Of a stretch of DNA of 64,000 bases, positions 33,929 to 46,702 are shown in pieces; position 1 is the stretch's first letter, and each line of letters begins with the position of its first letter. The translations under genes and the position numbers were made by a program. This DNA is from Chimonanthus salicifolius (lineage: Eukaryota; Streptophyta; Magnoliopsida; Laurales; Calycanthaceae). The stretch lies in contig CM023540.1 of assembly GCA_013350335.1 (NCBI GenBank), positions 50,636,552 through 50,700,551 on the forward strand. The letters are read 5' to 3'. The notes under the pieces are model-generated. The model made no database searches. It was not told where the DNA came from and saw nothing but the letters and a program-made list of their open reading frames with translations.

Positions 33929-35926
33929 AAAGGAGTCAAATTTGAATGGTCTGATGTATGCAACCGAAGATTCGAAGAACTGAAGGAAAGGCTTATGACT
34001 GCTCCTATTCTGATTTTGCGGGAAAGAGACAAGGGTATGAAGTATATTGTGATGCTTCAGGGGAGGGACTTGGGTGTTCTCTCACTCAAAGTCAACACAT
34101 GGTGGCATATGCTTCAAGACAATTGAAAATCCATGAACGCCACTATCCTACGCATGATCTGGAATTAGCCACAATAGTCTTCGCTCTCAAAAGCTGGAGA
34201 CACTATCTTTATGGCGAGAAGTTTGAGGTATTTTCAGATCACAAAAGACTGAAATATTTGTTTGATCAGAAGGAACTCAACATGAGGCAACGCAGATGGA
34301 TGGAATATCTTCAAGATTATGAGTTTGCTCTTCGATATCATCCTGTCAAGGCGAACAAAGTGGCAGATGCCCTGAGCCGCATGACACATGCAACAATGGC
34401 CAATTTGATTAGGAAGGAATGGGAAATGTTATATACCATTCGAGAGTTCAATTTGTACATCAAGAACTATGGGAGTATGTATAACCTAATCATACAGCCC
34501 GACATGGTTTCCAAGATTGAACTGGAACAATGGACAAATCCGGAAGTGGAAGAGATATGGGCGAAAATATCTACTGGTGAGGTTATACAGGAATGGGAGT
34601 TACGACCGGGACGGGGTCTTTTATTTCGTGGTAGGACATATGTGCCTCAGAGCTGCAGAAGAGAGTTATTGATCGAGGCACACCAAACCAAACTCTCTAT
34701 TCATACGGGCAGAACCAAGATGTATCATGATATGAAGAGGCACTATTGGTGGCATGGGATCAAAAGAGATGTGGCAAAGTTTGTTGCTCACTGCCTGACT
34801 TGTCAGTAAGTTAAGACTGAACATCAGAAACCACCAGGATTACTCAAACCTTTACTAGTGCCGGAGTGGAAATGGGAACATATGTCCATGGATTTTGTAA
34901 CAGGGTTGCCAAGGTCATCAAAGGGCAACGATGCAATATGGGTCGTGGTAGATCTATTGACCAAGTCTGCACACTTTCTTCCCATTAAGATGACAGATAC
35001 ATCTGAGACTTTGGGTCGATGGTACATCAAGGATATCATCAAACTACATGGTATCCCCAGGACTATTGTGTCCGACAGAGATGGCCGATTCACCGGCAGG
35101 GTGTGGCAGAGCATGCAGTCGGCTATGGGGCAGACTTATTGATTAGCACAGCATTCCATCCACAGACTGATGGACAGTCAGAGATGACAATACAGACATT
35201 GGAGGATATGCTGAGAGCATGTATGTTAGACTTCAAGGGTGGATGGGATGATCACTTATCGCTGGTTGAGTTCTCTTACAACAACCGCTACCAGGCAAGC
35301 CTCCAGATGGCTCCATTTGAAGCGTTGTATGGTAGACCCTGTAGATCACCGATGTGTTGGACAGAGGCCGATGAACCTGTACTTATTTGACTCGAGCTAG
35401 TTGCAGAGACCACGGAGTAGATTAAGTTGATACGACAGCACCTACTTACTGTACAGAGTCGTCAGGAGAGCTACGCTGACAAGAGAAGGAGGTTCCTTGA
35501 GTTTGAAGTGGGAGACTTACTGTTCTTGAAAGTCTCACCACGAAAGGGATCCATGCGATTTGGGAAAAAAGGGAAACTGTCGCCTAGATTTGTGGGGCCG
35601 TTTCCATCCAGAAAACGGTGGGAGAGGTGGCTTATCGATTGGCACTTCCTCCACAGTTGTCATCTTTGCACGATGTATTCCATGTTTCTATGTTGAGGAA
35701 ATACAATCCCGATCCTTCACACGTGTTGAATGTGCAAGACGTTGATGTGCAAAGTAACGTGACTTATATTGAAAGACTGGTCAGAGTAAACGGGAAAGAG
35801 CAGTGGGTGCTACGGAACCGAGCCATTCAGTTCTTCAATGTGGTATGGGATCGACATGGTAATGAGGAAGCCACCTGAGAACTTGAATCAGAAGTGAGAG
35901 CAGCTCATCCTGAGCTTTTGGTATGA
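33929..35926 (+). pseudogene. pol: D2 RNase H, integrase and chromodomain-like tail
   Basis: RNase [38 protein letters not shown]. Integrase zinc finger H...H and CLTC; core MDFVTGLP, SDRDGRF, DGQSEMT, so the DDE residues remain. Tail ends at 35926 after ELLV. Breaks: a one-base loss near 34035, TAA 34807-34809 (CAA in D1), one-base loss near 35128, TGA near 35388, TAG 35417-35419 (shared with D1), a frame change near 35605 and TGA 35876-35878. The longest clean piece is 283 codons (33958-34809). Confidence 0.92.
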
Positions 35927-35956
35927 GTTGTTTGAAACCCTACTTCGCTCGATTTT

Positions 35957-35986
35957 CGGGACGAAAATATCAAAAGAGGGTAATAT
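35957..35986 (+). promoter_or_regulatory. D2 polypurine tract with conserved palindrome
   Basis: TTTTCGGGACGAAAAT then AAAAGAGGG and TAATAT before the LTR. Confidence 0.88.
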
Positions 35987-38900
35987 TGTAACATCCCAGA
36001 TTTTCAACGCAATTATTATATTGGATATTATCTATTTTAATTGGTAAATTTAAGATTTATAGATGGAATGGATGTTTGATGGGTAAGAATTGGGGCAATG
36101 GCCCAATTATGATCCAATGGATCATGGATAGGGTTGATTCTAATTAATTGGGTAAATGTGTCAATTGGGTCAAATGACCAATTGGGACCCAATGGGTCAA
36201 GATGAATTGATGTTTAGGGTAAATGGGTAAGGAATTGATTTAATCGGGTCATGTACCCAATTAAGATCTATGGCATGGGATCCACCTCATCAAGAGAGGT
36301 GGCAACTGTATGAGGTGACATGGAAGTGGCATAGCCAAGTGGGACCCAAATCCACCTCATCAAGTGAGGTGGCGTGTGGTCTAAGGTCACTTGTAGGGAC
36401 GGCCACCTTGGTCAACTTGGTCAACCATGGTGAGTTCATAGGTGAGTTCAAGCGGGTCAAGTGAAGAGAGTTGAATTAAGGAATTCATTAAGAAATAAAT
36501 TCTAAGTCTTCAGTTGGGAATGAGTTTCATTTAAGTGAAGTGAGTTAAATGGGAAGTGAGTCCAAAGTAAACAGTTGAGTTGAAATGGAAGTGAAAGGGA
36601 CTTTAAGTGAGTCAAAGGGGAGGTGGAGAGTTTCCATCTCATGGAAACCCTAGACCATAAACCGTTGGGAAGGGAGAGATGGACAAATGTAAGCCACGTG
36701 TCTCCTTGGTTAACCAAGGGACACATGGGAAATACCACACCTTAATGTGGGTGGTTGGGAGATTAGGGTTACACAAGACACACCAAAAGCCTTTGGCCGA
36801 TCCACTCTTTGGAGAAAAGATAGAAAAAATTCCCATCTCATTCTCTCTCTCTCCCTCTCTCAAACCTTCACCTCCTTGGCCGAACCCACCCTTAGGGTTT
36901 CACCTCAATCCCTCTCCCTCTCTACACTCCTTGGCCGAATACACCTCTAAGAAACCTAGAGATCTTCTTCTCTTCTCATGTCTCTCCCTCACACATTTTC
37001 GGTTCTAAACTTGGAGAAACCAAAGAACGAAGGAGGAGGAAGGAAGCACTAAGGAAGGAGCAAAATCAGATCTAAAGAAACGGAGGAGTCGGGGGAGAGG
37101 TATGTAATATTCAACAAGGGTTTAATTATTAAGAATAAAATAAGGGAACCATGGATTTGACTATGGAATGGCCGAAACCATGGGGTTCCATTTCGGATTG
37201 GAAAGATTGGCCAAATGGTTATGAGGCCATGGATTTGAAATCCATCCAAGGAATAACAATAAGATGAACATAAAGCAAGGTATTGTTCAAATCCAAAATG
37301 TGGTTTTAGGGATTGAAAAAAAATGGACAAAACCATAACCATGTTGGTGGGTAAAATAGGTTGTACAAATGAAGTTATGATAATGGTATTACATGATTAA
37401 ATGGATGACAACATGCACGATTAAATATGAGGAATAAAGTTCATATGAGAATGATCAAAGAACATGGTTCGGCCCTTGCATGGCCGAACCCTAATTATTT
37501 TTATATATGGATCAATTGAGGACTCAAGGAAAGACAAGATGAGGTTCGGCCAAGTTGTATGGCCGAACCCCATCAAATGATCTAAACATGTTCTATGTAA
37601 TTTTTAAGAGAACCCATCCTCAAGGTGATATACAATGGGAAGGAGAGAAAAAATGATGAACCATGGGTTCGGCCATGTTGTATGGCTGAACCCCATGGAG
37701 GAAATTTTATGAATCTAGGTATATTTAAATGATTAAATGATTAACTATGGATTACCTAGTTAAGGAATAAAAGTAAAGGAAATGATGATTAAAATGGAAA
37801 GAGGATGAAAAATGATGAACCATGGGTTCGGCCATGTTGTATGGCCGAAACCCAAGGAGGAATTTTTATGAATCCAAATATGCTTTAAAGGATGGTTAAG
37901 ATGGGAAGATGATGAAAAAAATGAAAAACCAACATGGCCGAACCCCATGAATGACTTTTATGGACCTATGTGTGTTTAAGAAGATAAATGGCTAGCTAAG
38001 GTTTATTAGATTAAGAAATAAAAGAATGAATAACGTATGACTCGGATTGGTTAAAATAAACAAGGACTAAAAAGAGGGTCAAGAAGACAAAAAAATGAGG
38101 TTCGGCCATGTTGTATGGCCGAACCCCATTGGTGGGTTTTTGTTGTGGACTTGAACATTTTTCAGCCATGATGTATGGCCGAACCCCCTTGAGGGTCTTA
38201 ACCGGGTTAAGGACTATAATCGTAAATGGAAATGAACATGGGATGATGGGAATCAAATGGGTCATCGATTTGATTTTATTTATGTGTTAAATGTAATAAG
38301 GTAACGAGATTTTACAAATGGGTGTACGATCGGCTTGACATGATCGGTGATCGGTTTTGGACGGAAACGCAAGGATACAATATTTGGACGTTGGTAGGAT
38401 TCCTACCATGTTGAAAACCTTGGACTATGTATATGTGATGGTTTTTATTTCTACGTGTGATGATCTATTTTTGGTATCAAAATGCTGTGTTTTTAGGATG
38501 GATTTCCATGCTATATGTTTAATATGAAATGGCATGATGCACTCACATCTCATGCATGGCATGGGAGGGAACTTATGAGAGGAGCCCATGCTCCATTCTG
38601 GTATCTGATAAACAAACATGGGGAGGGATCCGCACTGATTCCGATTATGATGTTTGAAATGAAAGAGGAGTCCACGCTCCGTTCGGTGGGACCGATAAGG
38701 CATACGTGGGGAGTCATGACAATGAATACCTTGATGTGGCTTGTACATCAAGAGGATTACTTATGTGATTGTGATATGGTTGATGGGTGGGAATCATGGC
38801 ATATGTCACCCATGGCATGGCATTGACTTGCATGATTTTGACATTATATATCTATGTGATTTTTATACTAATCCATGTGTTTGACCCTACATGGAATACC

Positions 38901-39369
38901 TACTGGGGGCGTTGACTAAAGCCCTACTTCTACCTTAGATGATGACATAGGGAATGGATAGAACGAAGGACGCGAAAGGAACCAAGCTTAGGAGCTTGGA
39001 TAATTTAGACTTGCTTTATTTACGTTTTTATTTCGGACAATCTAATTTGAGTTATTCGTATTTTGGGACTGTAATAACTTAGAACTATCTTGCTATTGTT
39101 TATTTTATTTTGGACATTGGAACTTAAGTTATTTAGTGTGATGGATTTCCTTGCTTAAAAATGGATAGGAATAGTAACTCTATTATTATAAAAATGAACT
39201 GTTTTTAGTGGACTTAGTCCACGCACACGTATGGTTGGCCAGTTAAGGGCCGGGCTTTAGAAGCTCAGACTTAGCTTGGGTTGTGACGTCCCTCTCTCTC
39301 TCACTCTTTATTTAAAAAAAAAAAGATAAACTCTGATTTTTGGCGAGTGAAAAAGGGCGGGGCGTTACA
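35987..39369 (+). repeat. D2 3' LTR, 3383 bp
   Basis: Starts TGTAACATCCC, ends GGGGCGTTACA. Colinear with the central LTR throughout. Hairpins GGTTCGGCCAA...TGGCCGAACCCC at 37542-37571 and others at 37668-37695, 37826-37850 and 38099-38126. Its copy of the conserved LTR hairpin (38905-38924) and the GTCGTGACG block (near 39274) are partly decayed. Confidence 0.95.
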
Positions 39370-39800
39370 GAACCTACTAAGTAAGATTAAAATTTGTCTA
39401 CCGTAAATATGACAAAGGCATCGTACATGATTTCAAAAGGTACATACCAATCAGGTGACTGTATGATTGGAGTAGAAGTCAAAGCAGTTTTCAATTTTTC
39501 AAAGGCTATGACACATTTTTATCAAAATTGAAAATGTCATCCTTGGTCAGGAGTCTACTGAGAAGTCGCGATATGTCACTAAAACCTTTGATAAACCTTT
39601 TGTAAAATCCAACATGACCTATGAATGACCTAATCTCTTTAACAGTTTGGGGGTCTTGGCAAATTAGAGATTAGGTTAACTTTGACTTTATCTACTTCAA
39701 TTCCTTTTTCAGAGATGATGTGCCCTAGTACTATGCATGATTTCACCACAAAGTGACATTTTTTCCCAATTGAGTACCAAGTTTTTTTCTTTGCATATGA
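39370..39800 (-). pseudogene. pol: T1: scrap of Athila/Tat-type reverse transcriptase
   Basis: On the minus strand it contains KKCHFVVKSCIVLGHIISEK, GIEVDKVKV and NLPRP, the RT thumb sequence typical of Athila/Tat elements (usual form GIVLGHIISEKGIEVDKAKI), followed by decayed sequence. It is cut at 39369/39370 by the D2 LTR and at 39800/39801 by LTR F1. It could be a detached part of T2, same strand and lineage. Confidence 0.75.
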
Positions 39801-42029
39801 TGTTGAGACTGAAAATATTACATTTTTACCCCTGATATGTAGGTTAGTTAGCCTTGATTTTGTATATATAAGATGCATTTAATGGTTTATTTTAGCTTTA
39901 TAGGAAAATTCAGGGTAAAACAAGAAATCTTTATAAAAAAATGGATAATTGCCGGAAGAGTTTGAAATCAAGATCTATGGGCCAGAGATCCACTGCAATT
40001 GGGGCAAGATTTGCTTTAATTGCCGAACACTGGACCAGGCTAAGTACTCTATGTGCATTCTCCAATGTGGGCTAGGCCTAAGTGAATTCAAGTCCAGCAA
40101 TCCCAAATCCATGCTCCAGTCAAAATCCAAGCCCAATTCAAGATCCAATGCTCTAGGTCCATAATCAAATTCACTAACCCTAAGCCCAAATCCATTCTAA
40201 GTCCAAACCCATAAAGCCATATCCAAACAATCCTACCCATTCAATCTTAACTATTCATTTCATCATGCATTAATATCCACCATCCATTTAATCATGCATC
40301 AATCCAAACCATTCATTGCATATATCTCATTCATACCATCCATTTGTATTCATAAAACATAGGTAAACCTTGGAGGCTCCCTTCCAATCCAACCCATTTA
40401 TTCATCATGATTAGATCTAGATCAGCCAAACCATCCATCATATAGATGAACCTTAGGATTAAGATCGTCGATGCATTACCTAACCATCCATCCATTTAGA
40501 TCACCCATTACCAATCAAAGCCACTAGATCTAGGCCAATCAATCATTGCCATCCATTCATAAACCCTAGATCTAATGAACAAACCCTATATTTTAGCATT
40601 CATGCACATTTCACATTGCTTCACACAACACACACACACCTCATGCGCCCTAACACACAATGGAAAATCCCTATTCTTTTTCTCTAATCCATCTACCTCA
40701 CCTAGATCCTGTCTTGTATCCCAATTCAATCCAAACATAGGTACACATGATTTTAGCACTAAAAACACTCTATACATTTAGACAAAATTCCATCCAAATA
40801 CACCCCTAAGATCTCTAAACTACCTCACCATCCTCATCACCAACACATCACACGATTTTGCACAAATCCATCCACCCCATTCGAATTTCACACTAGGTCA
40901 ACTCTCCACATCACATCTCATCATCTCATCCATCCATTCATTGATCCATAATTGCACAACCCTAAATTCTAAAACCACATAAACAAATTCGAAAATAACA
41001 TAGCCAAATCCCAATCCCAATTTTCTCTCCAACTCCTTTCTTCTCTCCACTTTTACTTAGCCACCAAGCCACCATTTAGCCAAATTCGTGTATAGCACTG
41101 TGCAGCCCTAGGTTTTCAATCTTTTAATCCCAACCACCTATATTTCATTAAATTTAATCCTTTCATCTATTGAGTTAAACTTAGATTTAATATCTACCGT
41201 TGTCCATTCCTTGAGCCTATAAATATCCCATTTGTCCATGGTGAAAATCAAATTAGACCTAGAGCTCAAGAGGACTTGAGATTAGAGAACACACGCTGAA
41301 GAACAAGAGACATTGTGCTTCATGCGAACTTCACAAGTAAGCTATCATTTTAAATTCGACTTTTAGTTGTCTTCTTCATTGTTTTTCCAATTCTTGTATT
41401 TAATTCTTCCATTAAATAAATAAGAGATGTCCATTTTTTATAATTGTTCTATTATTCAATATATCTTTTATGCTAAATGGTGTAAACTGATTTTTGGATT
41501 CTATATGTTGAATTTCAGATCTAGATTTCTTGTTTATTTATTTATTTTGGGCGTTGAGAGAATAATTCCATAACCACCTTTAAATTATACATTTTTATAT
41601 TATGTCATTTATTGTATTTGCAAATTTATTTCTTGTCTTTAGTTACATTAGATCTTTTCATTGTATGTTGTATTCTAATTATTTGAATTCTTTTAATTCT
41701 GTTAAAATATTTACCTTGTATTTTAAAAGTCATGTATTTTATTTTATGTATACAAATCACTCCTTCAATACAGGTTAGCTAGTTTGAGATCTAATTTAAA
41801 TAAACTTTAAGTTTCTTTTCTTGAACTTAGATGTGAGATTATCCATAAATTCTATCTTAATCCATTATCTTAGCCATGTTTAAATCAATGTTCTAACTTT
41901 TGGTTTTGAATCTTAAATGAGAGATTTTTAAATTAGAAATAAATTTGTGAAAATAGGATTGATTTTTATGCATTTGATTTATTTTTAAATCTCTATGTTT
42001 TTTAAGAAACATATTAACTCAAGCATTAG

Positions 42030-42062
<33 letters not shown>

Positions 42063-42191
42063 ATTTACTTATGCATATTTCTTGCTTGTTCTCTGTGGGA
42101 TCAACCTCGTACTCAAATCTAAATACTATTAAATGGTTCATGCTCTTGAGAGATTATAAATTTAAAACTTTGAATAATTTTCATATCAACA
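39801..42191 (+). repeat. F1: Athila-type LTR, 2391 bp
   Basis: Starts TGTTGAGACTG and ends ATCAACA, a six-base inverted terminal repeat (TGTTGA/TCAACA). Followed by a tRNA-Asp-like primer site. Colinear with F2 and F0. It has a long CCATCC/CATTCA-rich pyrimidine stretch (about 40190-40960) and a TA microsatellite. Confidence 0.87.
42032..42060. repeat. (TA)n microsatellite, about 14 units
   Basis: Pure TA run near the 3' end of LTR F1. Confidence 0.95.
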
Positions 42192-44030
42192 AGTTTTTTG
42201 CGCCGTTTGCCGGGGAACAAAAAACATGTTTTTCCACTTTGCCGGAGAACAAATCAAATATGTCTTGAATTTTATGGTTTGTAGAAAACACTTTTATCTT
42301 TGGGATGTTCTAATTAAGGCAACTCTCTCAAATTAGAAAATTATATTTTTAGAAACTCTAATTTTGGAAGGTTACCTAAAATTAAAAAAAATCTTTAAAA
42401 TAGAAGAGATCTTAAAAAATTTCAAATTTTAAGTTTTTTACTTAACGTAGATACTTGTTAAATTTTGAAGTTTCTATTTTTGTAGAAAATTTCTATTTTT
42501 AGAAAATTTCTATTTTTGGAAAACTAAAAGATTTAACTAAGTTTCTTCTTTTAGCCACCTTTTAATTTCATAAACCTAATCTATCTTAAAAAAATTAATT
42601 TTGGAATCAAATCTAATTTTAGCAGATTTTAAAATTTCTGTCTATGGAAAATTTTAAGATTTATCTAATTTTTTAAACATTCTATTTTTAGAAAGTTGCC
42701 CGATTTTGGAGACGTCTAATTTTGAAAATTTTATTTTTAGAAAGTTTTTAATTTTAGATCAAGTTTTTTTTTTAATTTGCATTAAGTGATGGTATTAATT
42801 TATAAATTTATTCATAATCGCACATTAATTTAGGAGACTTAATTAAGTTTAATTATTTTAATATCTTTCTAGTTGTTGTTTAGGATTCTTGAATTTAGTT
42901 AGTTCATGCATTCTTCAGTTAGAATCTTCACATATGTTCGTGTGTCTTATTTTTCAGGAGTTTTGAAAATCGTGAGTCAAAGTTGCTGGAATTTACACGC
43001 ATTGACTAAGGTAAGTGCCTGACTGACTTCTTTTAATTTTTACTTTTCTCATGCATTCATATAGCTTTTATTAAGTTGTTTGTATATATTACTTGCATTA
43101 AAAAAAATTTAGATTGCATATTTATTTTGATCATGCATTTAGGTTGCTAGTTTCATGCATTTAGTATAAATTATTTTCTTATTGTTTTGCATATTTGCTT
43201 GATGCGTGCATTGTTAGATTAAGATTTGCATTAAAAAAAAAAAAGATGATTAGTAACATGGTTCATGCATTTTAAATAAAATCAATTTTGGAACCATAGG
43301 TTAGTCTTTAGAGTCTTTCATGCTTATTAGGACAATCTTGCATTCAAATAATTTTAATTAACCAATTCTAGTTTTCCTTCAATAACGGTGTCTAAGGCTA
43401 GGTCTGTCAACAAGACATGCGGTCGAGCATCGTCTAAGGATTTGTTGGGATGAGATGTCGTATGTGCTCCCCCATTTACCTGGGAATTTACCTAGCTGCG
43501 ATTGAGATTAAACTCTTATTTGGAGATTTAGAATTTTTGAATAAAAGACTAGGAGCCACTCTAGAGTCCTAGGTTAGTTTAGGTTTTTATTAGTCTTAGG
43601 TCATTTATTTTGGGTGAAATTGTTTTGTCTTGTGCGGTCTTGATGGAGTGAACATGACCACTTGGAGGCGTGATTCGACTAAGCGATTACTTAGAGTTAG
43701 GTCACCAACAGGTGGAACGCAAGTTAGTCATCAATCTATTTCGGAATACAGTAGGATTTGTGAAGTCATGTCGGTTTCATCAACATCCGAGAGTTTCAAC
43801 CGAAGTGAGGAGACTCTAGCTGGGGAAAATGAAGAAGATAACTTGAACGATAAAATTGAGGGTGATACTATCATAGCTAATAATCCCAAAGAGCCATGGA
43901 TTTTCTTTATGCGACCTGGCAAAAAATCTTTATGAAAAGAGATATTTAGCCTATGATGTATTGTACTCAGTCAAGCATATTGACCACCACCATCTGCCGC
44001 ATCGTATGGAAATCACTCAAAAAGGAGTAG
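42192..44030 (+). other. First F interior: primer site, leader and gag-start relic
   Basis: Primer site at about 42199-42215, resembling the tRNA-Asp complement TGGCGCCGTTGCCGGGG. Then an AT-rich leader with many CTATTTTTRGAAA palindromes (42440-42760). The block TGTCTAAGGCTAG near 43388 is shared with the second interior (47715). An ORF at 43630-43935 (101 codons, Ser/Glu-rich, start MCGLDGVNM) is not recognisable; it may be a drifted gag start. The interior ends AAAAAGGAGTAG, a plausible purine tract, right at LTR F2. Confidence 0.7.
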
Positions 44031-46702
44031 TGTTGAGCACTGAAATCTTACATTTTTATCCCTGATTATTGGGTTAGTTAATCCTCAATTTTGTATATAA
44101 TGATGCATTTAATGTAGTTTGTCAGTTTTGTAGTAAAAAATGGAAAGTTTAGGATAATCAAGTTAAAATAACAGAAGATTACAAGTTTAGAGCTTTAAAG
44201 ATAAGACCTAGAATTATTATAATTATTTTATGTCACTTTCTATGATTTTCACATAAATTAATTAATCTGGATCCAATTATGAGAGTCTATGTTTAATTAA
44301 TAATTTTTAGATTTAAAGTGGCTGAATAATTATTTAATTCTAGAGGTTAAAAGCTGCAATCCAAGTGCCAAATCTTGAATTTCAAGTCATTGGGCCAAGA
44401 CTCAGTTCAAATGGGCCAAACTATGCTCGACAAAGCTTCAATGGGCCAAGCCACATGCAACCCCACGTGCATTTCACACTTTGGGCCACGTTAGTGTTCA
44501 AGCTCAGTCCAACGAAGGCCCAAGCTCTCAAATCCAATTCCAATGGGCCTGAGTTGAGGTCTAGATCCAAATTCGAAGCCCAAGTCCAATGAACTCCATG
44601 GTCCATGTTTGAATTTACCTAAGTCCAACACAACTACCTATGTCCAAAACCCATAATCCAACTTCACATCCACACCATCCAACTTCCATCTTAGATCTTA
44701 ACCTTCCATCTCACATACCCAATTAGGACAAACCTCAAATCCACCATCAAGTCTAACCCATCCATTCATCTATCATTAGATCTAGGTCATCAATCATCAC
44801 CATGATCATCTTAACCTTAGATTAGTATCCATTCATGCATCACCTATTAATCCTTGCATTCATTTCATGCATTGATCATCTTAGCCATTAGTTATGAGGC
44901 AATCCAATCACATCCATTCATTCACCTCTTAGAAACCCTAGAGCCTCCACATGCATCCATCACATACATACATCATCTTGAAATTAGGTCATGCATTTCA
45001 TCATCACCCTAGGATCAACCTTATCCAAACCCTCCGTCAACCATCTCCCATTCCTATAATTATTTTACCCAAAATACCTTAGATCCATTAGATCAAAACC
45101 CATTTAATCTAAGCCCTCCATTCATAAACCCTAAGCTATGAACAACTTGTAGTTCAAGCTAGCTTCCATGTGCATTTTACACATCATCATCCCATGATTT
45201 TTGCAACATAAAACCTCTCCATGCACTTAGACTAAAAACCATCTAGACACATTCTTAGGATCTTAACACACCTCACCATCCAATCCCCAAGTATCCCACA
45301 CGATTTTCTCAATCCCAATCCAACCATTTGAATTTAACACCTAGTCAACCCCCCATTTCATCTTCCTATCATCCATCCATTCATTCATCTCATCTCTTAA
45401 TCTCATCCATTCATTCATCATCTCATTGCACAAACCCTAAAACTATATAGCCAAATTCAAATTTCCCAGTGCAAATCCTAAATCCTATTTCTCTCCACCT
45501 TGACTTAGCCACTAAGGAAAGCCACACCAAATTCGTGTGACTCTCTTTGTGCAACCCTAAAATCCAAGCTTAAATCCCCATCATCCATTCCCATTTAGAT
45601 CCAACCCAGTCCTTTGATTTCAAACCTTAAACCTTTATTTAATCCAAGTCATCCATCTCTTTTCAAAACCTATAAATACCCCATTACCCCAAGGGTAAAA
45701 TTTGAATATGACTTGGAATTCAAGAAGACTAAAAGTTGGAGCAAAAGACAAGAAGACAGGAGCCCCATTAGAATTTACAAGTGAAAGTTGTAGATTTTTA
45801 TTTTTTATGTTATCTTTCTTGTATTTAATTTATAAAAGCCTTGTACTTTAATTCTTCCATTTAATAGAGTAAAACATTTATTTAGAACCCTGGAACATCC
45901 AATTTCTAAAATACTTTATGATTACTTTATTTTTAATTTCAAGAATATAACTTTTATTTATTTGATTGAACATGAGCATATGCAATTGTTAGAATCTTGA
46001 TGTAAGACTCGAATCATGATTACTAAGGTTTTGATTAATTAAATTAAAAGTTGTGAATCTTGTTTTATTAAAAAATATGAATTGTATTTTAGATCTTTAC
46101 GTGAATTTTAGATCTAGGCTCTTACTATATTTACACAACTTGGGTGATGAACGGTCTATTCCAAACAACCAACCTTTACATTACTGCACATTTAATTTCA
46201 GTCATTTATATTCATGCAATTTAATTCTATACCTTTTAATTATGTTAAATCTCATGTTTGTTGTGTAATAGTTGTTTTAACCTAAATCTTGTATAATCTA
46301 ATCTCTAATTCTTTAATTCTTTAATTCTTTAATTCATTATTTAATTCTTTGATTCTTTAATTTCTCTTTAATCTCTCTCTCTCAAAAATTCATTCAATTA
46401 AAGATAGGAAGATGTGGTATTTTAATCTTATAACTTGTAATTTTGACTATGATTAAGATTATCATTTAATTCACCATTTTAATACAATGAAAATTAATTT
46501 ACACATCTTATTTACTGATTTTCCAAGTTAGATACATGCCTCATATAAAGGTTCTACTTCTTGAAAATATTTTTTTTTAGGGGAACGCAAATTTATTTTA
46601 ATTCATATATTTTGAGATTTTTCTATGGGATCGGCCGCACTCAATCTCTATACTATACATGGTTTGTGCACTTGCGAGATTTACAAATATAAAACATCAA
46701 CA
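44031..46702 (+). repeat. F2: Athila-type LTR, 2672 bp
   Basis: Starts TGTTGAGCACTG and ends CATCAACA. Followed by primer site TGACGCCGTTGTCAGGGG (46709-46726). Colinear with F0 from about 44270, including the GATTAAGATTATCATTTAATT block near 46450. Confidence 0.88.

Larger units (their letters stand above)
25073..39369 (+). mobile_element. D1/D2: tandem chromovirus complex, pol - LTR - gag-pol - LTR
   Basis: A truncated pol (D1) runs through a polypurine tract into the LTR 27472-30867, which is itself followed by a primer site and a full gag-pol (D2) ending in the LTR 35987-39369. The central LTR is therefore the 3' LTR of D1 and the 5' LTR of D2. Such a shared-LTR array arises by unequal recombination between LTRs or neighbouring copies. 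The 5' LTR of D1 is lost. Both pol copies carry the same TAG at equivalent positions (about 26903 and 35417), showing common descent after the family had that stop. Confidence 0.9.

Noticed and set aside
40586..40781. Opposed small ORFs near 40575-40781
   Set aside because: They lie in the pyrimidine-rich part of LTR F1, with no conservation in F2 or F0.
43630..43935. 101-codon Ser/Glu-rich ORF as a new accessory gene of the F element
   Set aside because: It is in the place of the gag start and the second F interior has no counterpart in frame; more likely a drifted gag relic. I kept it only as a note.
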